A stretch of DNA of 43,338 nt. It comes from Planctomycetota bacterium (GTDB lineage Bacteria > Planctomycetota > Planctomycetia > Pirellulales > Pirellulaceae). This document shows positions 36,143-43,338 of this stretch, one piece after another. Each line of letters begins with the position of its first letter. Within the stretch, counting starts at the first letter, position 1. The position numbers and the translations under genes were made by a program. The notes below the pieces were generated by a model. That model was not told where the DNA came from, ran no database searches, and saw nothing but the letters and a program-made list of their open reading frames with translations. The stretch lies in NCBI GenBank assembly GCA_024277285.1, contig JAJRVM010000272.1, positions 1-43,338 on the forward strand, in the 5' to 3' direction.

Positions 36143-36238
36143 TGGGACACGTCTTGAGACGCCATGGTGTCAACTCACCGCTGCGCAATCGGAACTGCCC
36201 CACCCATGTGAATTCACGAAGCCTTGGGCTGTGTCCCA
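36143..36238. repeat. Short inverted repeat in the gap between convergent genes
   Basis: TGGGACAC at 36143-36150 and GTGTCCCA at 36231-36238 form an 8-bp inverted pair. The 266-base gap (35989-36254) between the receiver-ATPase gene and the Nif3-like gene contains no other recognisable feature, and no terminator was found. Confidence 0.35.
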
Positions 36239-36254
36239 TGTTTGTGCATGCCTC

Positions 36255-37052
36255 CTATGGGCCAAACAGACGTAGTGGGTCAGATTCAGTTTCGCTGGCC
36301 CAGACTTCCAGTCCGGGGAATTCCGTGGTCAACAGAGTGGCTAATCGCTCGATTGCGAACCGCTCGCTGGCGAAGTGACCGGGCAACAGCAACGCGACAC
36401 CGTTAGCTTCGGCTTCAAGGTAAGTGTGCAGATTGGTTTCGCCAAGGACCAACAGGTCGCAGCCTGCTTGGCTGGCGACCGAAAGAAACTCGCCCGCGGC
36501 TCCACAGGCGACGGCTACCTGCTCGATGCCAGCGTCTAGACTGCCGACGTATTGAAGCGACTCAACGTCCAGGAAATTGCGCAGCTGTCTGGCCACATCG
36601 CGTAGCGGCGTGGCTTGAGGCAAATGCCCCATGCGCCCTGATCCGGCGCCGTCGGGCGCGCCGTCGATCGGCGACAGTGGCGCAATACGCGTCAAACTCA
36701 GCCCTTCGGCTAGCTGTTGATTGATACCATTGACGGTGGAATCGAACGCCGTGTGTGGACTATAAATCGCGACGTGATGTGTGATCAGATCCCACAGCAG
36801 CCGGCCTGTGGTCGTGTTGGTTGCCAGGCGTTTGAGGGCGCGAAATGGAAGCGGATGGTGAGTAACGATTAGGTCTGCCCGCCGCCGGATCGCCTCGTCG
36901 GCGCTTTGCGGTGTGATCGTCAGGCAGGTCATCAGCCGCTGGACCGGTGATTCTTCGTCGCCCGCCAAGAGGCCGACGTTGTCCCAGTCTTCGGCTAACA
37001 TCGGCGGCGCAAATTGTTCCAGGTACGTGCAGATTCTCTTGAGTTGCAACAT
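36255..37052 (-). CDS. Nif3-like dinuclear metal centre protein (YbgI/DUF34 family)
   Basis: The 265-residue protein begins at an ATG with GAGG upstream. It shows LAEDWDNVGLL near the start, the metal-ligand motif VTHHPLPF (His65-His66), SPHTAFDS (His100, Asp104), and near the end PGHFASERF with the last His/Glu ligands. These are hallmarks of the Nif3 toroid family. Members bind two metal ions, and a GTP cyclohydrolase-like or metal-chaperone role has been suggested; the true function is unsettled. It is the short form, without the central PII-like insertion found in longer homologues. An upstream extension of the frame to 37229 lacks any such motif. Confidence 0.9.
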   Translation of the reverse strand: MLQLKRICTYLEQFAPPMLAEDWDNVGLLAGDEESPVQRLMTCLTITPQSADEAIRRRADLIVTHHPLPFRALKRLATNTTTGRLLWDLITHHVAIYSPHTAFDSTVNGINQQLAEGLSLTRIAPLSPIDGAPDGAGSGRMGHLPQATPLRDVARQLRNFLDVESLQYVGSLDAGIEQVAVACGAAGEFLSVASQAGCDLLVLGETNLHTYLEAEANGVALLLPGHFASERFAIERLATLLTTEFPGLEVWASETESDPLRLFGP

Positions 37053-37180
37053 GACTAGCCTCGATGGTGCAGTGGCGATACGCTCGCTTTGAGTGCCTCG
37101 CGTTCGAGTTCTCCAAGACCGTGCTTTGTCAGCAGGATCATGGAAGGAGGGCCGGGCTCGATCGGGACAGCAATCACCTA

Positions 37181-37301
37181 AGAACGTGTTTTGACAATGG
37201 TTCCCAACGCACAATCGGTTCGATTTCAACCTCTATTGTAGAGCAAAACCAAGCGATTTTCGGCTCCGAGCCGCTCTTCCGCGAATTCTAAAACACGTTC
37301 T
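37181..37301. repeat. Inverted-repeat element overlapping the cls stop codon
   Basis: AGAACGTGTTTT at 37181-37192 and AAAACACGTTCT at 37290-37301 are perfect inverted repeats bounding 121 bases. The right end covers part of the minus-strand stop codon (37300-37302) of the cardiolipin synthase gene. The interior includes the near-palindrome GGCTCCGAGCC and no gene. Confidence 0.7.
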
Positions 37302-38718
37302 AAAGGAGTGGGCTGAGGAGCCGGGCGGTGTTTTCGATCAGTTTTCGCGCCGCTGACCGTTGGTTCCACTCGTAAGTGTTCAGCTCGTACGAGTCTTCGA
37401 TGTACTTAAGCTGTTGGAGGCGCAGACGCCGCGTTACGTCGTTACCGTAGAGCAGCATGCTGAGTTCAAAATTGATCTCGAACGACCGAATGTCAAAATT
37501 ACTCGATCCGATCAAAGCGATGGAATCATCGACCGTCATCGTTTTCGAATGGACCAAGCCATTGGTATGAAGGTGCAAATGAGCTCCCGCTTCCAAGACG
37601 TCGTCATAGTACGCTCGTGCTGCGGCACCGACAATCAGTTGATCACATCGCTGTGGCACAATCAAGTCGATTCTCACGCCTCGCCAAACGGCGATCTGGA
37701 TCGCCTGCAGCAACGGTTCGTCAGGGACAAAGTAGGGAGTGGTAATGACGACGCGTTGGTGTGCTCCGTGCAAGGCGCTGACCACCAGACGTTGATAATT
37801 CTCGACCGCGAAAATCGGGCCACTTGGCAATGTCTGTGCGGGGACATCGCCGGTAAGCACGGGGTCGATGAAGATATCGGGCCCGGTCAAAACCTCGCGC
37901 GATTCCTGGTGCCAGTCAGTGACAAAAATTGCTTGCAACGCGATGACGATCGGGCCGGTCAGGCGTACCATCATGTCGTGCCAAGCCAGGTCTTTGTGTC
38001 CATAGTCAGCGTTGACGATGTTCTGTGAACCGGTGTATGCGATTGCGCCGTCGATGATGGCCAATTTGCGATGGTTGCGCATGTCGATACGTGCCATGTG
38101 GCGGCGAAAGACACCGACCGGCAGCATCGAGTAGATTTTGACGCCCCGCGCTTGCATTTTGGCGTTGAGTGATCGGAGCGATTTGCGCGACCCGACGTCA
38201 TCAACCAGTACTCGACAGTCGACGCCTCGGTTGGTGGCACGCCCCAACGCGTCAATTACGCGCATGCCCGTTTCGTCATCCCGGAAAATATAAAAGAGCA
38301 AATGGACGTGTGTCTTGGCGCAATCAATGTCCTCGATCAGGCGTGTAATCACCTCGTTGGTTGCTGCGATAAACGTCACCTCGTTCCCACCCAAAATAGG
38401 GAAGTTGCCTAATCGCTGTGCGATCTGAATCGTGGACGCCAGTTGAGGGCCGAGATCGGGTTGGACAACGTTGGGGTGCCCTACGAATCGTTTCGCTTCG
38501 GTTTCTATCTTGGCGCGTATCTCGGCAACACGGCGACGCCGCGAACGTGGGAATTGAATCGTGCCAAAGATCAGAAAAAGGAACAGTCCAACCCAGGGCA
38601 GGAAGAAAATCAACAGCAACCAGGCCATTGCGGCATTGGGTTTGCGCCGGCGCGTAACCACCGGTAACATGATCAGCCGGATGGCCCACTCACTGATCGC
38701 ATAGGCGAGCCAAATCAT
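37300..38718 (-). CDS. cls: Cardiolipin synthase (phospholipase D family)
   Basis: The enzyme joins two phosphatidylglycerols into cardiolipin at the inner membrane. The 472-residue protein has two N-terminal membrane segments (about 1-21 and 30-53, PLDc_N type), then two HKD motifs: HRKLAIID with His216, Lys218, Asp223 followed by GSQN; and HSKTMTVD with His390, Lys392, Asp397 followed by GSSN. Both are complete, and the length is standard for bacterial Cls. The ATG at 38718 starts directly with the first membrane helix. It follows the Tyr/Thr/Pro-rich gene by 120 bases in the same direction. The stop lies within an inverted-repeat element. Confidence 0.93.
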   Translation of the reverse strand: MIWLAYAISEWAIRLIMLPVVTRRRKPNAAMAWLLLIFFLPWVGLFLFLIFGTIQFPRSRRRRVAEIRAKIETEAKRFVGHPNVVQPDLGPQLASTIQIAQRLGNFPILGGNEVTFIAATNEVITRLIEDIDCAKTHVHLLFYIFRDDETGMRVIDALGRATNRGVDCRVLVDDVGSRKSLRSLNAKMQARGVKIYSMLPVGVFRRHMARIDMRNHRKLAIIDGAIAYTGSQNIVNADYGHKDLAWHDMMVRLTGPIVIALQAIFVTDWHQESREVLTGPDIFIDPVLTGDVPAQTLPSGPIFAVENYQRLVVSALHGAHQRVVITTPYFVPDEPLLQAIQIAVWRGVRIDLIVPQRCDQLIVGAAARAYYDDVLEAGAHLHLHTNGLVHSKTMTVDDSIALIGSSNFDIRSFEINFELSMLLYGNDVTRRLRLQQLKYIEDSYELNTYEWNQRSAARKLIENTARLLSPLL

Positions 38719-38838
38719 GCCAAGGGCCTTCGATTAACGCGCGAGAGAATCGATCGTGTCGGTCCGTTGTGTCAGAGGAAAACCACCGTGCTGCGTGCCT
38801 CATGTGTTGCCCGGCTTCATGCCTTGCATGCCCTCCCA

Positions 38839-39342
38839 TCAACTCCCTCGACATCCGCAGGTGCTTCCAGATGACCGTGGAGCGGAATAGGGTGGTGTTG
38901 CGACAGTTGCCGGCGCGTAGTACGACGTGGTCGGTGTCGGCGCATATGCCGTCGGCGTGCGGTAGACCGTGGTTGCCGGCATGCGGTAAGAGGGCGTCGT
39001 CGGAAAGTACGCCGTGGTAGTGGGTGCGTAATAAGAGGTTGTCGGCGGGTAGTAGCTCGTAGTCGGTGCGGTGTACGTCGTAGGCGGCGCGTAGTAAACC
39101 GTCGTCGCCGGTGCATAATACGTCGTCCTGCCAGCAGGGACGGCCGGACCGCAGGAATTGCAGGACGCTGCCACGGGTCGCGCGCAGCAAGGCGACGGCG
39201 CAACCGGGCGCAGTGTCGTGTACGACGAAGGCGTCGCATAGGGTGTCCATGTCGTCAACACCGGGTTGGATGCGATCTGGGCTTGAGTCGATGCGACGGA
39301 GATGGCGCAAAGAACAACTGCCAAGGGAAATATGCGTAACAT
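38839..39342 (-). CDS. Small secreted Tyr/Thr/Pro-rich repeat protein
   Basis: The 167-residue protein has a clean signal peptide (about residues 1-22) and a Cys-containing segment (CCARPVAASCNSCGP). About 80 residues of degenerate TTSYYAPTT-like repeats follow, ending in a Cys-rich CGCRGS. No enzyme motif is present. AGGGA precedes the ATG at 39342. Proteins of this sort are common in planctomycetes and may serve as envelope structural or adhesive proteins, with Tyr and Cys available for crosslinking; this is a guess from composition. Confidence 0.7.
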   Translation of the reverse strand: MLRIFPLAVVLCAISVASTQAQIASNPVLTTWTPYATPSSYTTLRPVAPSPCCARPVAASCNSCGPAVPAGRTTYYAPATTVYYAPPTTYTAPTTSYYPPTTSYYAPTTTAYFPTTPSYRMPATTVYRTPTAYAPTPTTSYYAPATVATPPYSAPRSSGSTCGCRGS

Positions 39343-40161
39343 GCGGTTTTGTCCCTAACTGTGAAACGATCGTCAACTCGCACTAGCTACCACGAGCCAG
39401 GGCATTAGGCGTTAGCCGAGTCAGTCAGCGTAACGTGCGGAGCGGAAGCCTCGTCCCGATCCCAGTCGCCGATCCCAGTCGCCTGACCGGCTCACGGTCG
39501 CGCGAACCAAAAGCCACCGGATTGTGTCCGTGGTGCGATCGTTCCACCGACGGCGGGGCGTTTCATTCCCAAATCGCGGTGGTCGATTGCTGGGCGGTTC
39601 CGAAGGAACTCGGAATTCGCTGCTGCGGAGTTCCTCGGACTGCAATCCAACGGCAATGTCCTATTGTGCTTATTTAGCCTGTTTAACAATACGTTCACTC
39701 TAGCAATCGGCCAGCCATTTGTCCCTCATTGTCGTAGGAAGAAAATGCGAGATTGACTGAATCTTGCCGGAATGATCGGCATAACCGCGCGGCAAGGTTT
39801 GCGTAACCGGCACAGCCCCCGTGAAGTGGGCAGTGGCCCTTGATCGCGCTCGCCTTTCCTGCCCAGCTGCCGTCGGGAATCAAAATGAGGCACTCGGTCG
39901 CCGCACAACCGACCAAAACCCATGGGGTGTCAAGACGTGCCCTGATGACCGTGTTGCTCCAAGGAACTGTCGCGATGGTCCTTCGCCGCCAAGCGTCGGG
40001 CGAAGGTGCCTGGCTGTGGCGTCTGGCCATAATCTCCGCGCACGTTTTGGCAGTGGATGGCACTGGCGAGCTACGCCAAAGCGGAACTATCTGAGGTGCG
40101 GTGTATTCCTTGCTCGGTGATTTGAGTTCAGGTCTTCAACGCCATCGCGAAAGGCATGTCT
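39343..40161. other. Intergenic stretch with a 13-bp tandem repeat
   Basis: GATCCCAGTCGCC occurs twice in succession at 39458-39483. A minus-strand open frame of about 120 codons (39695-40063) has no recognised motif, ribosome site or signal peptide and was not called. Otherwise nothing was recognised. Confidence 0.5.
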
Positions 40162-40201
40162 GGAAAAAAGAAAACCCTCACCGCGTTCGACGCGGCGAGG
40201 G
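40162..40201 (-). terminator. Rho-independent terminator on the minus strand
   Basis: Read on the minus strand, CCCTC-G-CCGCGT pairs with ACGCGG-T-GAGGG around a three-base loop, a 12-bp stem, then TTTTCTTTTTT follows. The one non-Watson-Crick position is G-U on the minus strand but A-C on the plus strand, which supports minus-strand use. No protein gene on the minus strand leads into it. Confidence 0.85.
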
Positions 40202-40202
40202 C

Positions 40203-40380
40203 CTTCACGTATTTGAGTTATGGTTTTTATAGAAGCCTGAATTCAATAAAACATTCCCTGCACGCTTTGAGGATCAGACTCCCTTCTGTTCCTCACCGAT
40301 AGCACACCGGTGGATCAAGCATTCATACCCCTCCGTATGTGAACCATTTGGTCGATTCCATGCTGGTGAATGTTTTAACA
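40203..40380 (-). ncRNA. Candidate structured non-coding RNA
   Basis: This AT-rich block ends at a strong minus-strand terminator and has no credible reading frame. TAAAACATTC (40368-40377 on the minus strand) can pair with GAATGTTTTA (40256-40247), enclosing three hairpins. These are CATAC with GTATG around a GGAGGG-type loop (40339-40324); CACCG with CGGTG (40312-40294); and GAGGA, CAGA with TCTG, TCCTC around AGGGAG (40294-40269). A possible promoter, TTGAGT, 17 bases, TTAAAA (40401 to 40373), would start the RNA just inside the outer stem, so the 5' end is uncertain. Two loops carry GGA words of the kind bound by CsrA. No known RNA family was recognised. Confidence 0.5.
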
Positions 40381-40681
40381 GAATTGCGATAAAAAACTCA
40401 ACACGATTTTGGAGAAAATTCTGAATTATTGCGAAATGATTTTGAGTGCGATCGCATTGACGCAAACGGCGTGTGGGATTGAATCTCGGGGGTGTCAAGC
40501 TAGCAGTTTCCATGACACAATGGAATGTTTGACGCGGCCTGCACGGGGGCCCAGCAATTCGTGGGCCAGCAGTCTTGATGAGCGCGCATGCTGATCAAGG
40601 TCGGTTACAGGATCAACAGAATTACTCGCGGCGCGTCGTTATGCGTGGGGCTGCGGAGTCTATTTCAGGAGAATATGCCAT

Positions 40682-41719
40682 ATGGCAACTTACCCGATTG
40701 TTGTTATTCCGGGGGACGGGATCGGTCCCGAAGTTACTTCGGCAGTGCAACGCGTGTTGCGCGCCGCCAGCGCGCCGCTGGAATGGACTCAAAGGCATGC
40801 GGGGATTGCCGCGTTAGAGGCGTCGGACGACGTACTTCCCGCGGAGACGGTCGACTTAATTCGGCAGGTGAAAGTTGCGTTGAAAGGGCCCTGCACAACG
40901 CCCGTAGGCGATGGGTTCACGTCGGTCAACGTGCAGCTGCGCAAGCGTTTGAATCTCTATGCTGCAGTGCGTCCAGTGCGCAGTTTGGATGGTGTGTCGA
41001 CACGGTACAACGACGTCGACTTGGTGATCGTCCGCGAAAACACGGAAGGGCTTTACAGTGGTGTCGAGAATCAAGTGACGGATGATGTGGTGATGAGCAT
41101 GAAAATTGCCACGGAGACGGCTTGTACGCGGATCGCTCGCTGGGCCTTCCGTTTCGCCACTCGCCGCCAATTGCCAAAGATCACGGTGTTTCACAAAGCC
41201 AACATCATGAAGATCACCGACGGTTTGTTTTTGAAATGTGCGCGCAAAATTCACGAGCAGGAGTATCCCAATATTGAGTATCAGGAGCTGATCGTGGACG
41301 CCGGCTGCATGCGAATTGTTCAAGATCCAACGCAGTTCGACATACTGTTGCTCGAGAATCTGTATGGCGATGTGGTTAGCGACCTGTGCGCCGGTTTGGT
41401 GGGGGGATTAGGGGTTGTTCCCGGTGCGAACTTCGGTGACGAACGAGCGGTGTTTGAGGCGGTGCATGGTTCGGCGCCGGATATCGCTGGCCAGGGGATC
41501 GCCAACCCGCTGGCACTGCTGATGTCGGCGGTCATGATGTTGAATCACCTGGCGGAGAAAGAGTCTGACAAGCAATGCCGAGCAACTGCCGAGACGATTA
41601 AGAACGCGTATAACCTTGCGCTGAAAGATGGCGCCAAGACGCGCGATTTGGGAGGTGACTTGGGAACCGATGGTTTTGCCGAAGCTGTCATTGAACGGCT
41701 GGGCAAAAGCGGCACATGA
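40682..41719 (+). CDS. Isocitrate dehydrogenase, NAD/NADP type of the IDH/IPMDH family
   Basis: The enzyme oxidises and decarboxylates isocitrate to 2-oxoglutarate in the TCA cycle. The 345-residue sequence shows IPGDGIGPE, the isocitrate-binding stretch TSVNVQLRKRLNLYAAVRP (Ser81, Asn83, Arg87, Arg97), RENTEGLYSGVE with Arg118 and Tyr125, FHKANIMK with Lys172, and the metal-binding GDVVSDLCAG. GAN and VHGSAPDIAG complete the cofactor side. The SxN phosphorylation-site pattern and the ENTEGLYSG word favour isocitrate over isopropylmalate. The short homo-oligomeric form resembles mitochondrial NAD-IDH subunits; the cofactor was not decided. AGGAG lies about ten bases before the ATG. Confidence 0.88.
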   Translation: MATYPIVVIPGDGIGPEVTSAVQRVLRAASAPLEWTQRHAGIAALEASDDVLPAETVDLIRQVKVALKGPCTTPVGDGFTSVNVQLRKRLNLYAAVRPVRSLDGVSTRYNDVDLVIVRENTEGLYSGVENQVTDDVVMSMKIATETACTRIARWAFRFATRRQLPKITVFHKANIMKITDGLFLKCARKIHEQEYPNIEYQELIVDAGCMRIVQDPTQFDILLLENLYGDVVSDLCAGLVGGLGVVPGANFGDERAVFEAVHGSAPDIAGQGIANPLALLMSAVMMLNHLAEKESDKQCRATAETIKNAYNLALKDGAKTRDLGGDLGTDGFAEAVIERLGKSGT

Positions 41720-42189
41720 TGGCCGGACCAAAGTGTCGACTTGCATTGGCGCGCGCCGTTCGGTCGTTCTGCGGATCTCTTGAGGGAATAGCCACGGAGT
41801 TGCGTTGTCGCGATCATCGGTCGCATGGGTGGTTGGGAGGCTCACCAATCGGAGGTTCGTCGAGTGATTCGGGAAGTGAATGGCGTCGCGTTTCGGTACC
41901 CGATTGCATGACGTGCGTTGGTCCGGCACGCACGAGTCCAGGTACTCCAATTCTCGGCAGTCGGCCGTTTGTGTTCTTATTCCAGTGTCCTCCTGGCCAG
42001 GTTGGGCTCCATCGGGGAGAAGTGCACCAGGATGCGACGTTGCCGAGTAGGTGAAGGCCTGCCCACGTTGGGGGGGTGTAGAGGGGGTCTTCGGTTTGTT
42101 AAGCTAGGGGACTCTCCAGGGCGTAGAAACGCCTTGCGTGCACTGGCCCCAGACCGCACGTCTAATCCCCCTCCGCTAAAGGAATCGTC
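41720..42189. other. Intergenic stretch before the FKBP gene
   Basis: No gene was recognised. A small hairpin, GGCGT, AGAA, ACGCC, lies near 42120, within the probable leader of the FKBP gene. Open frames on the minus strand are shadows of the coding regions on either side. Confidence 0.4.
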
Positions 42190-42891
42190 ATGAAACGACT
42201 TTGGTTGACCTTGTTGTTCGCGTCCCTCATTACTTCCCCTTTGGCCGCCCAGCCGGCCAAGACGGCGCCCGCCTCTGCACCGCCGAAGACTCCAAAGGAT
42301 CAAGCCAGTTATGCGATAGGCCTTAGTGTTGGCAAATCGCTCAAGGGGCAGGGACTCAACGGTACTATCGTCAATTCCATGATGTTGGCGCGCGGGATTA
42401 TTGACGCGTTGACCGGTGCTAAGCCTGCCTTGAGCGAGCAGGAATCGATGGCGGCGATCCAAGCTTTCGAGAAGACGATGCAGGCTCAACAGCAAGAAAA
42501 GGGAGCCAAAGCGAAGGCCGAGGGCGAAGCCTATCTCGCCGCGAATGCCAAGAAACCAGGTGTCAAGGTCTTGCCTAGTGGGCTGCAGTACAAAGTCCTT
42601 AAGGCGGGTGCGGGGGCGACTCCCAAAGCCACCGACACCGTCAAGGTTCACTACCATGGTACGCTTACCAATGGCGAGAAATTCGACAGTTCGGTAGATC
42701 GCGGTGAACCGGCCGAGTTCCCAGTGAATCGCGTTATCTCTGGTTGGACCGAGGCGCTGCAACTGATGAAAGTTGGCGACAAATGGCAGCTGGTGATCCC
42801 TTCGGACCTGGCTTATGGTCCGCAGGGGCGTCCGGGCATCCCTCAAAATGCGGTGTTGATCTTTGATGTCGAGCTGTTGGAAGTCAAATAG
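42190..42891 (+). CDS. Secreted FKBP-type peptidyl-prolyl isomerase (FkpA/Mip-like)
   Basis: The protein speeds proline isomerisation during folding of exported proteins. The 233 residues comprise a signal peptide (about 1-20), an Ala/Pro linker, an N-terminal helical dimerisation domain (about 36-115, starting QASYAIGLSVGKSLKGQG, as in FkpA and Mip), and an FKBP domain (about 125-233). The FKBP part has GLQYKVL, VKVHYHGTLTNGEKFDSS, VISGWTEALQLMKVGDKW, LVIPSDLAYG and FDVELLEV, including the usual aromatic pocket residues. AAGGA precedes the ATG. A strong terminator follows the stop. Confidence 0.95.
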   Translation: MKRLWLTLLFASLITSPLAAQPAKTAPASAPPKTPKDQASYAIGLSVGKSLKGQGLNGTIVNSMMLARGIIDALTGAKPALSEQESMAAIQAFEKTMQAQQQEKGAKAKAEGEAYLAANAKKPGVKVLPSGLQYKVLKAGAGATPKATDTVKVHYHGTLTNGEKFDSSVDRGEPAEFPVNRVISGWTEALQLMKVGDKWQLVIPSDLAYGPQGRPGIPQNAVLIFDVELLEVK

Positions 42892-42922
42892 TCCGGTTCG
42901 ACGGCATTCACAAGTCAGTCTT

Positions 42923-42957
42923 ACGGCGGCGTTCCTCCCTGGGACGTCGCCGTTTTC
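42923..42957 (+). terminator. Rho-independent terminator of the FKBP gene
   Basis: ACGGCGGCGTTCC (42923-42935) pairs along all 13 positions, two as G-U, with GGGACGTCGCCGT (42941-42953), around a TCCCT loop. TTTTCTAT follows. It lies 31 bases after the FKBP stop. Confidence 0.92.
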
Positions 42958-43049
42958 TATGCGCTACTTGAAATAGCTTGACGCTCGCGATAAATCCAGG
43001 CAGTCTTGGCTCGACGCCGTGGTTGAGCTACTGCGGTGCCCCAGCGGAG

Positions 43050-43191
43050 CCAGACAGTCTGCTTCCGGCTTGCAGCTTGGGATTCCATCCCGAGCATGAA
43101 CAGGCTCAAGCCTCCAGAAAACCATCTATTGCCACCGAGCCAGGAGCGAAGACTCAAAGAACCAGACAGTCTCAAAGAACCAGACAGTCTG
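43050..43191. mobile_element. Second copy of the CAGACNGTCTG-bounded small element
   Basis: It begins CCAGACAGTCTG (43050-43061) and holds the hairpin GCTTGGGAT, TCC, ATCCCGAGC (43075-43095), then CATGAACAGGCTCAAG and TCTATTGCCACCGAGC. The right end is duplicated: CTCAAAGAACCAGACAGT occurs twice, the second copy ending CCAGACAGTCTG at 43180-43191. Compared with the copy at 15265, the right end carries A instead of T at the palindrome centre. No gene was seen from 42958 to the window end. Confidence 0.6.
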
Positions 43192-43338
43192 ATTCCGGTG
43201 GGCTCGATTTACGCTCACGCCGCGACCCACCAAAGTGTCCACCTCGCGCGTGCCGGACAGACCGGTGCTCGATTCCCTTCCAACCAAGTGTCCGCCTTCT
43301 GCGCGACCCAAGAAACATCAGATTCGACCGCCGCTTGC

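Noticed and set aside
39695..40063. Minus-strand 122-codon open frame as a gene
   Set aside because: No ribosome site, signal peptide or motif; composition is like the surrounding gap.
41977..42846. Minus-strand open frame of about 290 codons over the FKBP gene
   Set aside because: It is antisense to an unmistakable FKBP protein with signal peptide, ribosome site and terminator.

Overview
The window looks like chromosome from a member of the Planctomycetes, most likely the order Pirellulales. The signs are a formylglycine sulfatase, a DUF1080 protein, a large NPCBM/beta-propeller/cytochrome c protein of the HzsA-like family, a Tyr/Thr/Pro-rich small secreted protein, loose gene spacing, and intergenic regions full of short palindromic and tandem repeats. 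This assignment is inferred from gene families and sequence style; no rRNA or tRNA gene was found to anchor it.

Layout. The end of a Gly/Pro/His-rich protein and its terminator open the window (1-226). A minus-strand block follows (267-17107): sulfatase, a broken discoidin fragment, DUF1080 protein, HzsA-like protein, a giant secreted protein of about 2,146 residues, and release factor 2 with a programmed frameshift. Two plus-strand genes come next, mnmA and floA (17478-19960). A second minus-strand block (20094-30576) carries a broken carbohydrate-binding fragment, a clan GH-A-type glycosidase, a GH10-like protein, an esterase, a GNAT acetyltransferase, and a translationally coupled pair (uncharacterised protein plus GT2 glycosyltransferase). 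A plus-strand signalling cluster (31183-35988) holds a hybrid histidine kinase and two paralogous receiver-ATPase fusions. Nif3-like, cardiolipin synthase and Tyr/Thr/Pro-rich genes follow on the minus strand. The window closes with isocitrate dehydrogenase and a secreted FKBP isomerase on the plus strand.

How the genes fit together. The sulfatase, DUF1080 protein, GH-A glycosidase, GH10-like protein, esterase and the GH43, CBM and discoidin remnants suggest a polysaccharide-degrading, partly decaying region. The GH10-like protein has His where the catalytic acid/base Glu is expected. The three remnants are each broken by frameshifts. The kinase and the two receiver-ATPase proteins look like one signalling unit that could end in partner-switching control.

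The least expected signals are non-coding. A minus-strand structured RNA candidate with its own terminator lies at about 40162-40380. A hairpin family occurs at five places with compensatory base changes, and one copy is interrupted by a 28-bp palindromic insert flanked by a 7-bp direct duplication. Modular repeats of about 220 bp flank the giant gene. Two inverted copies of another repeat lie 19 kb apart. No single complete new defence or mobile system was seen.
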